A stretch of 64,000 bases of DNA from contig CBDHCC010000001.1 in assembly GCA_965261015.1 (NCBI GenBank), positions 1,116,001-1,180,000 on the forward strand. Reading direction: 5' to 3'. The position numbers were made by a program, and so were the translations under genes. Source of the stretch: CBDHCC01 sp965261015 (lineage in GTDB: Bacteria > Pseudomonadota > Alphaproteobacteria > Sphingomonadales > Sphingomonadaceae). A model generated the notes under the pieces. It was not told where the DNA came from. It did no database searches and worked only from the letters and a program-made list of their open reading frames with translations. Positions 1 to 8,400 of the stretch are shown here, one piece after another; the stretch's first letter is position 1, and each line of letters begins with the position of its first letter.

Positions 1-561
1 GATCGGCCATTGAAAACCGGTTCCGATGCCGAAGCCGGCGACGCCCAGAGGCGGCACCAGCGCCACCGCGACCGCCACCCCCGGGATCGACCCGGACAGG
101 CGTGTTTCGCGCGACGCCATCACGACCGCGCCCGCCAGGCCGGAAAAGATCGCGATCAGCAGGTCCAGGGTGTTGGGCCGGGTGCGCGCGGCGATCTCGT
201 CGGTCACCGCATCGATCGGCAGGACCCAGGTGACCAGCGCCGCGAGCGCCACGATGGCGGCCGCGCCCGTCAGGATCGAGAGTGCGGTCTGCACGAACAG
301 CCGTCCGTCGCCGACCGCCACCGACAGCGACAGCCCGAGCAGCGGCCCGAGCAGCGGCGCGACGAGCATCGCGCCGATCACGACCGCCGTGGAGTTCAGC
401 ACCAGGCCCAGCGTCGCGATCGCGCCGGACAGCATCAGGACGGTCCAGAAGGGCAGGTCCGTGTCGGTCGCGGCGTCCGCGATCTCGCAATAGAGCGCCG
501 GGCGCTCGTGCGCGCGCAGCCCCAGCTCTCGACCCAATTTGCTGGAGAGGGGAGGAGGCAT
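1..561 (-). CDS. DUF389 family membrane protein, N-terminal part
   Basis: This open frame runs off the left edge of the window, so only the first 187 residues are visible. The translation starts MPPPLSSKLGREL and is strongly hydrophobic. It carries the pattern STAVVIGAMLVAPLLGPLLG near residue 60, a TRPNTLDLLIA segment, and PGVAVAVALVPPLGVAG near the end. These match the DUF389 family of multi-pass inner-membrane proteins, whose function is poorly known. The start is the ATG at 561-559, with an AGGAG about 14 bases upstream. A terminator-like hairpin at 652-684 separates it from the gene upstream on the same strand. Confidence 0.8.
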   Translation of the reverse strand, partial: MPPPLSSKLGRELGLRAHERPALYCEIADAATDTDLPFWTVLMLSGAIATLGLVLNSTAVVIGAMLVAPLLGPLLGLSLSVAVGDGRLFVQTALSILTGAAAIVALAALVTWVLPIDAVTDEIAARTRPNTLDLLIAIFSGLAGAVVMASRETRLSGSIPGVAVAVALVPPLGVAGFGIGTGFQWPI

Positions 562-651
562 GGACCGGGCGGCGCTCCTGGGCGGCGGAAGGCGACACCA
601 AAGCGGTCCGCGTGACCGATGGCAAGCCGTCGGGGTGGCGCGGACGCGGAA

Positions 652-684
652 ACGCCCGCGCCCTCATGGTGAGAGCGCGGGCGT
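652..684 (-). terminator. Rho-independent-like terminator after the DUF2382 gene
   Basis: A perfect 10-base inverted repeat (ACGCCCGCGC and GCGCGGGCGT) with a 13-base loop lies 36 bases past the stop of the 720-1538 gene. On the minus strand the right arm runs into TTTCC, a short T run. It probably ends the stress-cluster transcript before the DUF389 gene. Confidence 0.55.
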
Positions 685-719
685 CCCGGCTTGAGCGGGC
701 GACCGTTCGGCCGCGCCGA

Positions 720-1538
720 TCACATCTTGCGGTCGCGGTCCGTTTCGACGGTGCGGTCGGTCGTGCCCATCTGCTCGACCTCGACGTCCTTGCGGCGAAC
801 GGTCTCGTCGATGTCCTCGGTCACGGTGTCGACGTCCTTGCTGACGACGACCTCCTCGACGACACGGGCCTGCTTGCCGACGACGGCTTCCTCGCTGGTC
901 TCGGTCATCTCGATCGTGCGATCCTGAAAGGCGTCACCCGCGCCGCCGCCGACGGCGCGGTCCACCGGATTGCGCTCGACGTTCACATGCTCCTTGCGAA
1001 GCGTGACCTGCTCATGGACGGGCTTTTCCGTGACGTAGGAGCGCACTCGTACGCCGCCGCGATCGACCTCGCGCTTGCCGACGACCAACTGCTCCTCGAC
1101 AACCTCGAGCCGCTCGCCATCCGCGCCGGTGCGGCCATAATCCTCACGGCCGTAATCGGCGCGGCCCGCGGCATAGGCCGGGGTTTCCCAGCCTTCGTTG
1201 CGCCAAGAGGCCGACCGATCGGCGACATCGACGCTGTTCGTGGTCTCCAACGCGCGGATGGCGGCGTCGATCTCGTCCTCATCGACGTCGGTGACCAGTA
1301 GGTAACCGCCGCGACGCAGGCCCTCTTCGTAGGTGTGGCGATCCTCGTCGGGCAGGAACGCGTTCTTGATGGACGACCACAAGCCGGACTCCTCGTGCGT
1401 GGCATAGCCGGCGTCGCTCATGCTGCTCTTGTCGTGGATGCGTATGTTGTCCGTGTCGATGTTCGCGTCGACCAGGCGCTGACGGCCGGCCTCGGCGTCG
1501 TCGCGGGTGTCGAACAGTGCGGTAAGGGTGCGGGACAT
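720..1538 (-). CDS. DUF2382 (YsnF/AvaK) domain protein
   Basis: This 272-residue soluble protein has two parts. Residues 1-100 (MSRTLTALFDTRDDAEAG...) resemble the N-terminal alpha/beta domain of YsnF-type stress proteins, with a DEDEIDAAIRAL helix. Residues 140-265 are the DUF2382 repeat-like region, rich in charged V-E-V strands such as VVEEQLVVGKREVDRGGVRV and VVEEVVVSKDVD. The family is linked to general stress responses; its molecular role is unknown. It lies 31 bases downstream of the OmpA-like gene and is probably cotranscribed with it. An AAGGAGAC ribosome site precedes the ATG. A second DUF2382 gene sits at 2263-2640. Confidence 0.85.
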   Translation of the reverse strand: MSRTLTALFDTRDDAEAGRQRLVDANIDTDNIRIHDKSSMSDAGYATHEESGLWSSIKNAFLPDEDRHTYEEGLRRGGYLLVTDVDEDEIDAAIRALETTNSVDVADRSASWRNEGWETPAYAAGRADYGREDYGRTGADGERLEVVEEQLVVGKREVDRGGVRVRSYVTEKPVHEQVTLRKEHVNVERNPVDRAVGGGAGDAFQDRTIEMTETSEEAVVGKQARVVEEVVVSKDVDTVTEDIDETVRRKDVEVEQMGTTDRTVETDRDRKM

Positions 1539-1569
1539 GATGTTGGTCTCCTTGAAGTGATGTGGAAGA

Positions 1570-2241
1570 TTAGCGCGACAGAATGGTGATCTGCGCGCGG
1601 CGTGCCTCGGCGCGGGCCTGGGCCAGCGTCGCGGTGTCGTCGGGAAGCGTCTCGCCCCCGCCGACGGTCTCGATCCGATCCGCCGCGACGCCTTGCGCCA
1701 CCAGCGCCTGCTTCACGGAGTCGGCCCGGTCGGAGGCCAGCTTCTGATTGTACGGCTTGGTGCCGCGGGGATCGGCATAGCCGGTCACTCGGATGCGAAC
1801 GGTCGAGCGCTGCTTCAGGGCATTGGCGATGGAGCCGACCTCGGCCTGGTCGCCGGCCTTGATGGTCGCGCTGTCCGTATCGAAATTCAGACGCTCGAAC
1901 GTGAAGGTCGCCGGGGTCGGGTCCGTGCCCTCGACATAGCCGGGCAGGTCGGACAGCGGCCGGTCGACGCCTTCCGAGATCGCGTTCGGGTCGGTCACGC
2001 CGCTCGTGGACCCATCGGCGGCCATCATGGCGTTGTCGGCACCGGTCATTCCGGCGTCGGTCGTCGCGACGGCCGAATCCGTCGTCGCCGGAACGGCGTT
2101 GTTGTCTCGGCTCAGCAACCACCACGCCAGGGCGATCAGCCCGGCGAGCAGCAACAGCCATGCCAGCCAGTTGGTGGACTTCTCCTCCACATCGATATCG
2201 CGCGGGGGCGCGCCTTCGGGGGTGTGCGGGGGTACGGCCAT
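1570..2241 (-). CDS. Membrane-anchored OmpA-like protein
   Basis: The protein has 223 residues. A single transmembrane segment (WLAWLLLLAGLIALAWWLL, about residues 25-43) follows a short cytoplasmic N-terminus. A low-complexity linker comes next, then a C-terminal OmpA domain (about 110-223) with FDTDSATIKAGD and VTGYADPRGTKPYNQKLASD, the peptidoglycan-binding fold. It therefore probably anchors the inner membrane to the cell wall. The linker includes SDLPGYVEGTDPTPATFTFE, typical of stand-alone OmpA lipoprotein-like stress proteins. It sits between two DUF2382 genes on the same strand, which suggests an envelope-stress unit. The start has AGGAGAACACTG upstream of the ATG. Confidence 0.85.
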   Translation of the reverse strand: MAVPPHTPEGAPPRDIDVEEKSTNWLAWLLLLAGLIALAWWLLSRDNNAVPATTDSAVATTDAGMTGADNAMMAADGSTSGVTDPNAISEGVDRPLSDLPGYVEGTDPTPATFTFERLNFDTDSATIKAGDQAEVGSIANALKQRSTVRIRVTGYADPRGTKPYNQKLASDRADSVKQALVAQGVAADRIETVGGGETLPDDTATLAQARAEARRAQITILSR

Positions 2242-2262
2242 CAGTGTTCTCCTGTTGTTGTT

Positions 2263-2640
2263 TCAGTCGCGATCGATATCGACGCGGGTCACGCGACGAG
2301 ACACCGGCACATCGACGGCTTCGACGTAAGTCTCACGCCGGATGTGCAGTTCCTCGACCAGCCAGAGCTCCTTGGTGACGACCAGCCGTTCCTCGAACAC
2401 GGGCACGACGCGGACACCGTCCTCGAACCGCTCGTCAGGCACTTGATCGACCGGACGGTTGATCGCGACGCGGTCGACGACGACGCGGCTACGGGACAAA
2501 TCCCGCCGCAGCGTCAATCGCTCTTCCTCGGCATGGGTGCGGACCCGGACCTGGCCCGTGACGGTGTCACGGATCCCGACCGTCAGGTCTTCTTCCAGAA
2601 CGGGGACACGGATGGTGGTCGGATCGTCGTCCTGCGCCAT
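2263..2640 (-). CDS. Small DUF2382 domain protein
   Basis: This 125-residue protein is almost entirely a DUF2382 region. It shows IRVPVLEEDLTVGIRDTVTG near the start, then EERLVVTKELWLVEELHIRR and a DVPVSRRVTRVDIDRD end. It has no signal peptide or membrane segment. It is the first gene of the three-gene cluster with the OmpA-like gene (21 bases downstream) and the longer DUF2382 gene. The family is associated with stress responses, but no activity is established. The ATG is preceded by GGGGGGTTTCG, a purine-rich but imperfect ribosome site. Confidence 0.8.
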   Translation of the reverse strand: MAQDDDPTTIRVPVLEEDLTVGIRDTVTGQVRVRTHAEEERLTLRRDLSRSRVVVDRVAINRPVDQVPDERFEDGVRVVPVFEERLVVTKELWLVEELHIRRETYVEAVDVPVSRRVTRVDIDRD

Positions 2641-2684
2641 CGAAACCCCCCATGTCGGCCGACGCGCACGATCAAAGGATCGCG

Positions 2685-2721
2685 GCCCCTTCGGTCACGG
2701 AAACAGAAAGTTCGAAGGGGC
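2685..2721 (-). terminator. Hairpin after cysS
   Basis: A perfect 9-base inverted repeat (GCCCCTTCG and CGAAGGGGC, loop of 19 bases) lies just past the cysS stop on the minus strand. A smaller CGATC-AAAG-GATCG hairpin follows at 2669-2682. There is no clear T run. It may be a terminator for tyrB-cysS, or a leader structure for the DUF2382 gene that starts at 2640. Confidence 0.4.
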
Positions 2722-2753
2722 GGAAAGTTCCGGCGAGCATGGCCGGGACACCG

Positions 2754-4190
2754 TCAGCCGAGCGCCCAGTCCCAGCCCAGGGGATCGCCGTCCATGACGT
2801 GCACGCCGCCCGCCGTCAGTTCGTCGCGCGCCCGATCCGCTTCGGCGTAATCGCGCCCGGCACGCGCGACCGCGCGGCGGGCGAGCGCTCGTTCGACGGC
2901 TTCCTCCGTCAACCCGGCACCGATCGGGCGGACCCGCAGGTCGCCCCGGTCCAGCCCCCCCAGCCGCAAGCCCAGGACTTCGTCCATCGTCGCGGCGAGG
3001 CCCAGGCGCATGGCCGCGGACAGGCGGGTGTCGGCCAGCGCCTCTTCCAGCTCCACGAGCGCGCGCGGCGTGTTCAGGTCGTCGCGCACGGCGGTCGCGA
3101 ACCGATCCAGCCGCTCCGTCGCGGCGGCCGGCAAGGCTCCACCGAGGGGTTCGGCGGCCGCGGCCGCGCGCAGGCCCTCCATCGCGATCGCCAGGCGCTT
3201 CAGCCGGGTCAGCGCGGCGAGCGCCCCGTCCCAGCTCCATTCCAGCTCGCCCCGATAATGCGCCTGAAGGCACATCAGGCGAAAGCCGAGCGGGTGCAGG
3301 CCGCGATCCACCAGCCGCTGCAACGTCAGCACGTCGCCCGAGGATTTCGACATCTTCGCCGCCCGGTTCACCAGGAAGTTGTTGTGCATCCAGATGTTGG
3401 CGCCGGTGGTCGCGCAGTCGGAGCGCGCCTGGTTCTGGGCGATCTCGTTCGGATGATGGATCTCGCGATGGTCGATCCCGCCCGTGTGGATGTCGAAGGG
3501 CGATCCCAGATATTTCCGGCTCATCGCCGAACATTCCAGGTGCCAGCCCGGCGCCCCGCGACCCCAGGGGCTGTCCCATTCCATCTGCCGGCGATCGTCG
3601 GGCGCAAAGGATCGCCAGACGGCGAAGTCCTCCGGCCGGTGCTTGCCCTCGACGGCCGCGATCCGCCCCTCGCGCTCGTCCGGCGCGGTGCCGGACAAGC
3701 GGCCGTAATCCGGCACGCGCGCGGTGTCGAAATACAGGCCGTCGTCCAGCCGGTAGCAGCGGTCCTCGATCGCGCCGGCAAAGGCGATCATGTCGTCGAT
3801 ATGGTCCGTGGCGACCGCCCAGCGAGCGGGCGCGCGGATGTTAAGGCGATCGATGTCCGCCAGGAACGCGGCGGTGTGGCGCGCCGCCACGTCCCACGCG
3901 CTGGCGCTCTCGGCGCGCGCGGCCGCCTCCATCTTGTCCTCGCCCTCGTCCGCGTCGGATTGCAGGTGCCCCACGTCGGTGATGTTGATGACGTGGGTCA
4001 GCTTATAACCGGTTTGGCTCAGGGTGCGTCCCAGCACGTCGGCGAACAGGTAAGCGCGCATATTGCCGATGTGCTGGTCGCTATAGACCGTCGGCCCGCA
4101 GCTATAGACCCGCGCCTCGCCGGGGTGGATCGGGGCGAAGGTCTCGACCCGTCGGGTGAGCGAATTGAACAACCGCAACGGTTCGCTCAT
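2754..4190 (-). CDS. cysS: Cysteine--tRNA ligase
   Basis: This 478-residue class I aminoacyl-tRNA synthetase charges tRNA-Cys with cysteine. YSCGPTVYSDQHIGN (residues 29-43) contains the zinc-ligand Cys31 and the HIGH-type motif HIGN. WHLECSAMS (about 216-224) and HHPNEIAQ (245-252) supply the other zinc ligands. KMSKSSGD (279-286) is the KMSKS loop. The C-terminal helical DALR-type region ends with DGDPLGWDWALG. Length is normal for the family. Its ATG overlaps the stop of the upstream aminotransferase gene by four bases (ATGA), so the two are translationally coupled. Confidence 0.97.
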   Translation of the reverse strand: MSEPLRLFNSLTRRVETFAPIHPGEARVYSCGPTVYSDQHIGNMRAYLFADVLGRTLSQTGYKLTHVINITDVGHLQSDADEGEDKMEAAARAESASAWDVAARHTAAFLADIDRLNIRAPARWAVATDHIDDMIAFAGAIEDRCYRLDDGLYFDTARVPDYGRLSGTAPDEREGRIAAVEGKHRPEDFAVWRSFAPDDRRQMEWDSPWGRGAPGWHLECSAMSRKYLGSPFDIHTGGIDHREIHHPNEIAQNQARSDCATTGANIWMHNNFLVNRAAKMSKSSGDVLTLQRLVDRGLHPLGFRLMCLQAHYRGELEWSWDGALAALTRLKRLAIAMEGLRAAAAAEPLGGALPAAATERLDRFATAVRDDLNTPRALVELEEALADTRLSAAMRLGLAATMDEVLGLRLGGLDRGDLRVRPIGAGLTEEAVERALARRAVARAGRDYAEADRARDELTAGGVHVMDGDPLGWDWALG

Positions 4191-5368
4191 GCGGCGACCG
4201 CCTCCAGCGATCGCAGCGCGTCCAGGAAGTGCGGCAGGTTGCCGTCCGTCAGGCCCGCGACGTTGATCCGGCCGCTGCCCGCCATGTAGATCCCGTGGCT
4301 CTCGCGCACGCGGGCGACCTGCTGCGCGGAGAGGGGTAGCAGCGAGAACAAACCGTTCTGGCGCGCGACGGCTTCGGTGGCGATCGGGGTGTCGGCCGCC
4401 GCAAGCTGCGCCCGGACCGACCGGATGCGGTCGCGCATCATGTCCAGCTCCGTGCGCCAGATGGGTTCGAGCGCGTCGTCGGACAGGATCACGCGCACGG
4501 CCGCGGCGCCGTGGTCGGGCGGCATCGACCAGTTGGCGCGCGCGACGGCGTGCTGATGCCCCTCCACGACCATCGCCTGCTTGGCGTCGGAAGCAATCGT
4601 GTAGAGCGCGCCGGTGCGTTCGCGGTACAGGCCGAAATTCTTGTCGCAGCTATAGGCGACCATCGCCTCGGGCACCCGGGACAGAAGCGCGCGGACGCCG
4701 GTGAGGTCCTCCTCCAGCCCCGCCCCGAGGCCATGATAGGCCAGATCGATGAGCGGCACGACGCCGCGGCGGGCCAGAGCGTCGCCCAACGCCGTCCACT
4801 CGCCGGCCGTCAGATCGGCGCCCGACGGGTTGTGGCAGCAGCCATGGATGATCAGCGCGTCGCCCGGCCCCGCCGCTTCGACCTGTTCCATCAAAGCCGC
4901 CACATCGGCGTCGCCGGTCGTTGGGTCGTAATGCGGGTAGCCCGCCACCTCGAGTCCGATGGCGTCGACGATGTTGGCGTGCACGGGCCAGCTTGGCAGG
5001 CCCAGCAGGACGCGGCGGACGCCCACCAGCTTCAAGGTTTCCAGCCCAAGTCGAACCGCCCCGGTTCCGCCTGGCGTCTGAAGCGCTATCCAGCGACCGT
5101 CCACTCCCGCACCGTCGAGCAGGAGGCGAGACACCGCAGCGGTGAAGTCCCGGTCGCCTTCCGGACCGAGATAGCGTTTGGTGGCCTGATGCTCCCACAG
5201 CTGGCGTTCGGCCAGCTTCACCGCCTTGAACACCGGGGTGTCGCCGTGCGCGTCGAAATACACGCCGACCCCCAGGTCGATCTTGTCGGGGCGCGGGTCC
5301 GCGCGGAACTGTCCGATCAGGCCCAGCAACGGGTCCGCCGGCTGCGGGGCGAGGGTGTCGAAAAGCAT
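4187..5368 (-). CDS. tyrB: Aromatic/aspartate aminotransferase, class I
   Basis: The protein is a 393-residue PLP enzyme of the class Ia aspartate/aromatic aminotransferases (TyrB/AspC type). It moves amino groups between dicarboxylic or aromatic amino acids and 2-oxoglutarate. YSCDKNFGLYRERTG holds the PLP lysine (Lys243). CCHNPSGADLT holds the conserved Asn, LIDLAYHG the PLP-contacting Asp, and SGRINVAG the substrate-binding Arg near the C-terminus. It lies directly upstream of cysS with a four-base overlap. TyrB is favoured over AspC by general appearance only, so the symbol is less certain than the family. Confidence 0.88.
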   Translation of the reverse strand: MLFDTLAPQPADPLLGLIGQFRADPRPDKIDLGVGVYFDAHGDTPVFKAVKLAERQLWEHQATKRYLGPEGDRDFTAAVSRLLLDGAGVDGRWIALQTPGGTGAVRLGLETLKLVGVRRVLLGLPSWPVHANIVDAIGLEVAGYPHYDPTTGDADVAALMEQVEAAGPGDALIIHGCCHNPSGADLTAGEWTALGDALARRGVVPLIDLAYHGLGAGLEEDLTGVRALLSRVPEAMVAYSCDKNFGLYRERTGALYTIASDAKQAMVVEGHQHAVARANWSMPPDHGAAAVRVILSDDALEPIWRTELDMMRDRIRSVRAQLAAADTPIATEAVARQNGLFSLLPLSAQQVARVRESHGIYMAGSGRINVAGLTDGNLPHFLDALRSLEAVAA

Positions 5369-5431
5369 GGCGGGCCTGCCGGTGGTTCGCGGATGGAAGC
5401 ACCTTAACCAACCGCGCAGCCGCCGCCAACC

Positions 5432-8400
5432 TCAGCGGAAGAGATCGTCCAAGCCGCCGGCGTCGAACTTGATCCGCGCGGACACGAAGACGCCGTCGCG
5501 GGTCGCTCGCGCCGCCTCGAAGTCGCGGTCGCGAAAACCCGCTATGTTGTAGCCGAGCGTGACGGTCGTGTCGGCCGTGGGCGACAGGGTGATCCGGGGT
5601 CCGATAGCATAGGCGCGGGCACGCCCGCCGGTGCCGGTGCGAACGGTCGCCTGGCCGCCGATCGACAGCCGCTCGCGCACCGCCACCTCCGCGTCGCCGC
5701 CGGCGACCAGGCTGAAGCCGGACACGTCCAGATCGTCGAACCGGTCGAGAGTGTATCGCGTGCCCAGGAACAGCTGCAGCTCGCCACGTTCCAGTCGCTG
5801 CCCCTGCCGGGCGCCACGGGGCGTCCAGTTGACCGACAGCGCGTTCACCAGCCGGCGCGCGCGGGCGTCGCCGGCGACCGTCAGGCGCTCTCCGCCGACC
5901 GGCCCGCGTTCGCCCAAGACCGCGTTCGTCACCGCGTCGTCGCGATAATCGAACCGGTTGAGCAGCGACCATGCGCTTCCGGCCGGGCGCAACGCGGCGG
6001 CGACCGCGGCCTCGACATTGCGGGTGTGCGTGCCGCCACGATCCTGCGCGGCCGTCGCGATCAGTCGCCCGCCGACCGACCGGCCTTCGCCCAGTTGGCG
6101 GATGCCGCTGACCGTCGCGCCCCAGCGATCGGTGCGCGATCCGCGCCGCGCCTCTCCTCGGCCCGCCAGGCTCCACCGCTCACTGCGCCAGGTGGCACCC
6201 AGGGTGGCGGCGACGAAATCCTCGGTCAGGATGCCGCCAGCGCCGACATAGCCTCCGGTGGCGACCGGCTGGTCCGGGTTGAGGATCGCCGTCCGGTCGA
6301 AATCGCCGAAGGTGGTGTTCGCGTCCAGGCTGGCGTCGACCGTCAAATGATCGTTCAGCGGCAGGGATTGCGCCAGGCCATAGGCGGCGTAGGTGCGGGT
6401 CCCCAGCTCCGCGATCGACTGGCGATTGCCCGTGGCCGCGATGCGCGCGCCGGCCCAGGGCCGCAACTCCACCCCAGCACGGGCCGTGGCCGCGTCAACG
6501 GAGCCGCCGGTGGCGAACTCGGCCGCGCCAACCAGGTCGACCCATTCCGCCGCCCGCCAGCGCGCGCCGGCGGTCAGGCGCTGGGGATAGTCGATGCTCT
6601 CGTCCTGCCCGCCCAGCGCCAGTTCGGCCTTGGCGTCCAGTTCCAGCCGCTCGGTCACCCGTTGGCGACCACCCAACTCCAGCAGGGTCGATCGCCGGGT
6701 GCCGCCGGTCGGCGTTCGGTCGTCGATGTGCGCCACGCCCGCGCGCACCGTGGTGTCCTGCCGCGTCATCTCGACGGCCGCGCGTGCGGCGATGCGCCGC
6801 GCATCCGTGTCGAGGTAGTCTTCGGTGTAGGCGCTGGCGACCAGGGCGATGTCGCGGGTCAGCCGGGCCCGGCCGTCCAGTCCGACCTTGCGGCTGGCGC
6901 GTTCGGACCGGTTCTGCTGCCCGATGCCAAAGCCCTGGCCCACCTGCCGGGCATAGCCGAGCACGTCGACGGCGGGGCCGTGATGCTCTGCCTCCACCAG
7001 CCACGCGGTCGCGTCGCCGCGCACGGCGTTGCCGTCGAGCGTGGGGCGGTCGCCGCGGGATACCGCCAGTTCCGCGCGGACTTCTGTCGCCGCCGACGGA
7101 CGGAAACGCGCATCCGCGCCCACGATGTCGGTCGCGCCGACCTCGTCCTCGTCATGGACGACGGTGGCCGCCGCCGCCAGCCGGCCGTCCGTGCTGGTCC
7201 AGCCGGCCCGGCCGCCGGCGTTCACCACGGTGCGCGCGGCGCCGTCGGCTTCCAGGTCCACCACGATGAAGCGGGGGTTCAGGCCTTCGTCGCGCGAGGT
7301 GATCGGTTCGCGGAAGCGCAGGACGCCGGTGTCGTAATCGATCTCGTAATCCAGATAGCGGTGCAGTTCGCGCCGTTCGATCACCAGGTTGGATCGCAGC
7401 CGGTCGCGGACCTCGATCGCGACGTGCTCTCCGTTCGGCACCAGCCGTCGCACGCCCAGGCCATAGGGACCCGACAGGCCGCTGCCCTGGATCTCCACGC
7501 GCCGCGTGCGAAAGGCGGTGTCGGCCGCGAAGGCCGTGGCGGCGATGCGCCCGTCGTCGAACTGCGCCTGCACGCCGTTGAGCGCGCGGACATAGCGGGT
7601 CAGTTCCGGCCGATCGAGGCCGGTCTGAAAATCGCCGAACAGGGCGGCGAATTGCGGCCGCTCCAGCTTCAGGTAGAGCTTGCGCAGCGACGCGGCGTCG
7701 AACAGCCGCTCCGACCCGTCGGCATAGACCGTGTAATAGGCGGTGGGATCGATCGCGCCGCCGAACCGCTGGTCCTCGCGCCGCTTGTCGGTGTCGTACG
7801 ACGCCGTCAGCAGCCAGCGGCCCAGCACCCGGCCCTTGGCGTAGAAGGCCAGTCGGCCATCGAGGAGAGGGCGGTCGTCCGCGACCGGCTCGATATGATC
7901 GTCGATGGCGGCGCGGCCGAGCGACCCTTCGGCCAGGCCGACCACGGTCCAGGGGCGGTCGCCCGGGTCGAGCCACAAGTCGAAGCGTTCGTCGTGCCGC
8001 ACCTCTCCGTCGGCGAGCGGCAGGGTGAGCGTCAGGCTGCCCGACGCGGTGGTCGGCATCAACTCGACATAGGCGACCCCGTCGTCGCCTTCCACGCGCC
8101 AGGTGGCCTGCGCGCGCTCCAGCCCGCCCAGCTGGCGCGCCTGCAGCGCCTCGGCCTCCTGCGCGGGCAGGTAGGGATCGGGCACGGCGAACGGGCCGGT
8201 CGCGCCGTGATGCACCGGTCGGCCGGCGCTGTCGGTCAGCCGCAACGCGATCACGGGGCGCGATACGCCATCGGCGACCAGCAGCGAGCGCTCGCGCAGC
8301 AGTTCGGCGCGGACCGGCGTGTCGGCGAAGTGCACCGTGTGTTCCAGCCGCTCGACGAGCTGCCCGTCGGCCGCGCGGACCTCCGCGGCGAAGCGGGTGT

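Noticed and set aside
2652..4289. 545-codon plus-strand frame opposite cysS
   Set aside because: cysS has HIGH and KMSKS motifs in order; the plus-strand frame is a GC-skew shadow.
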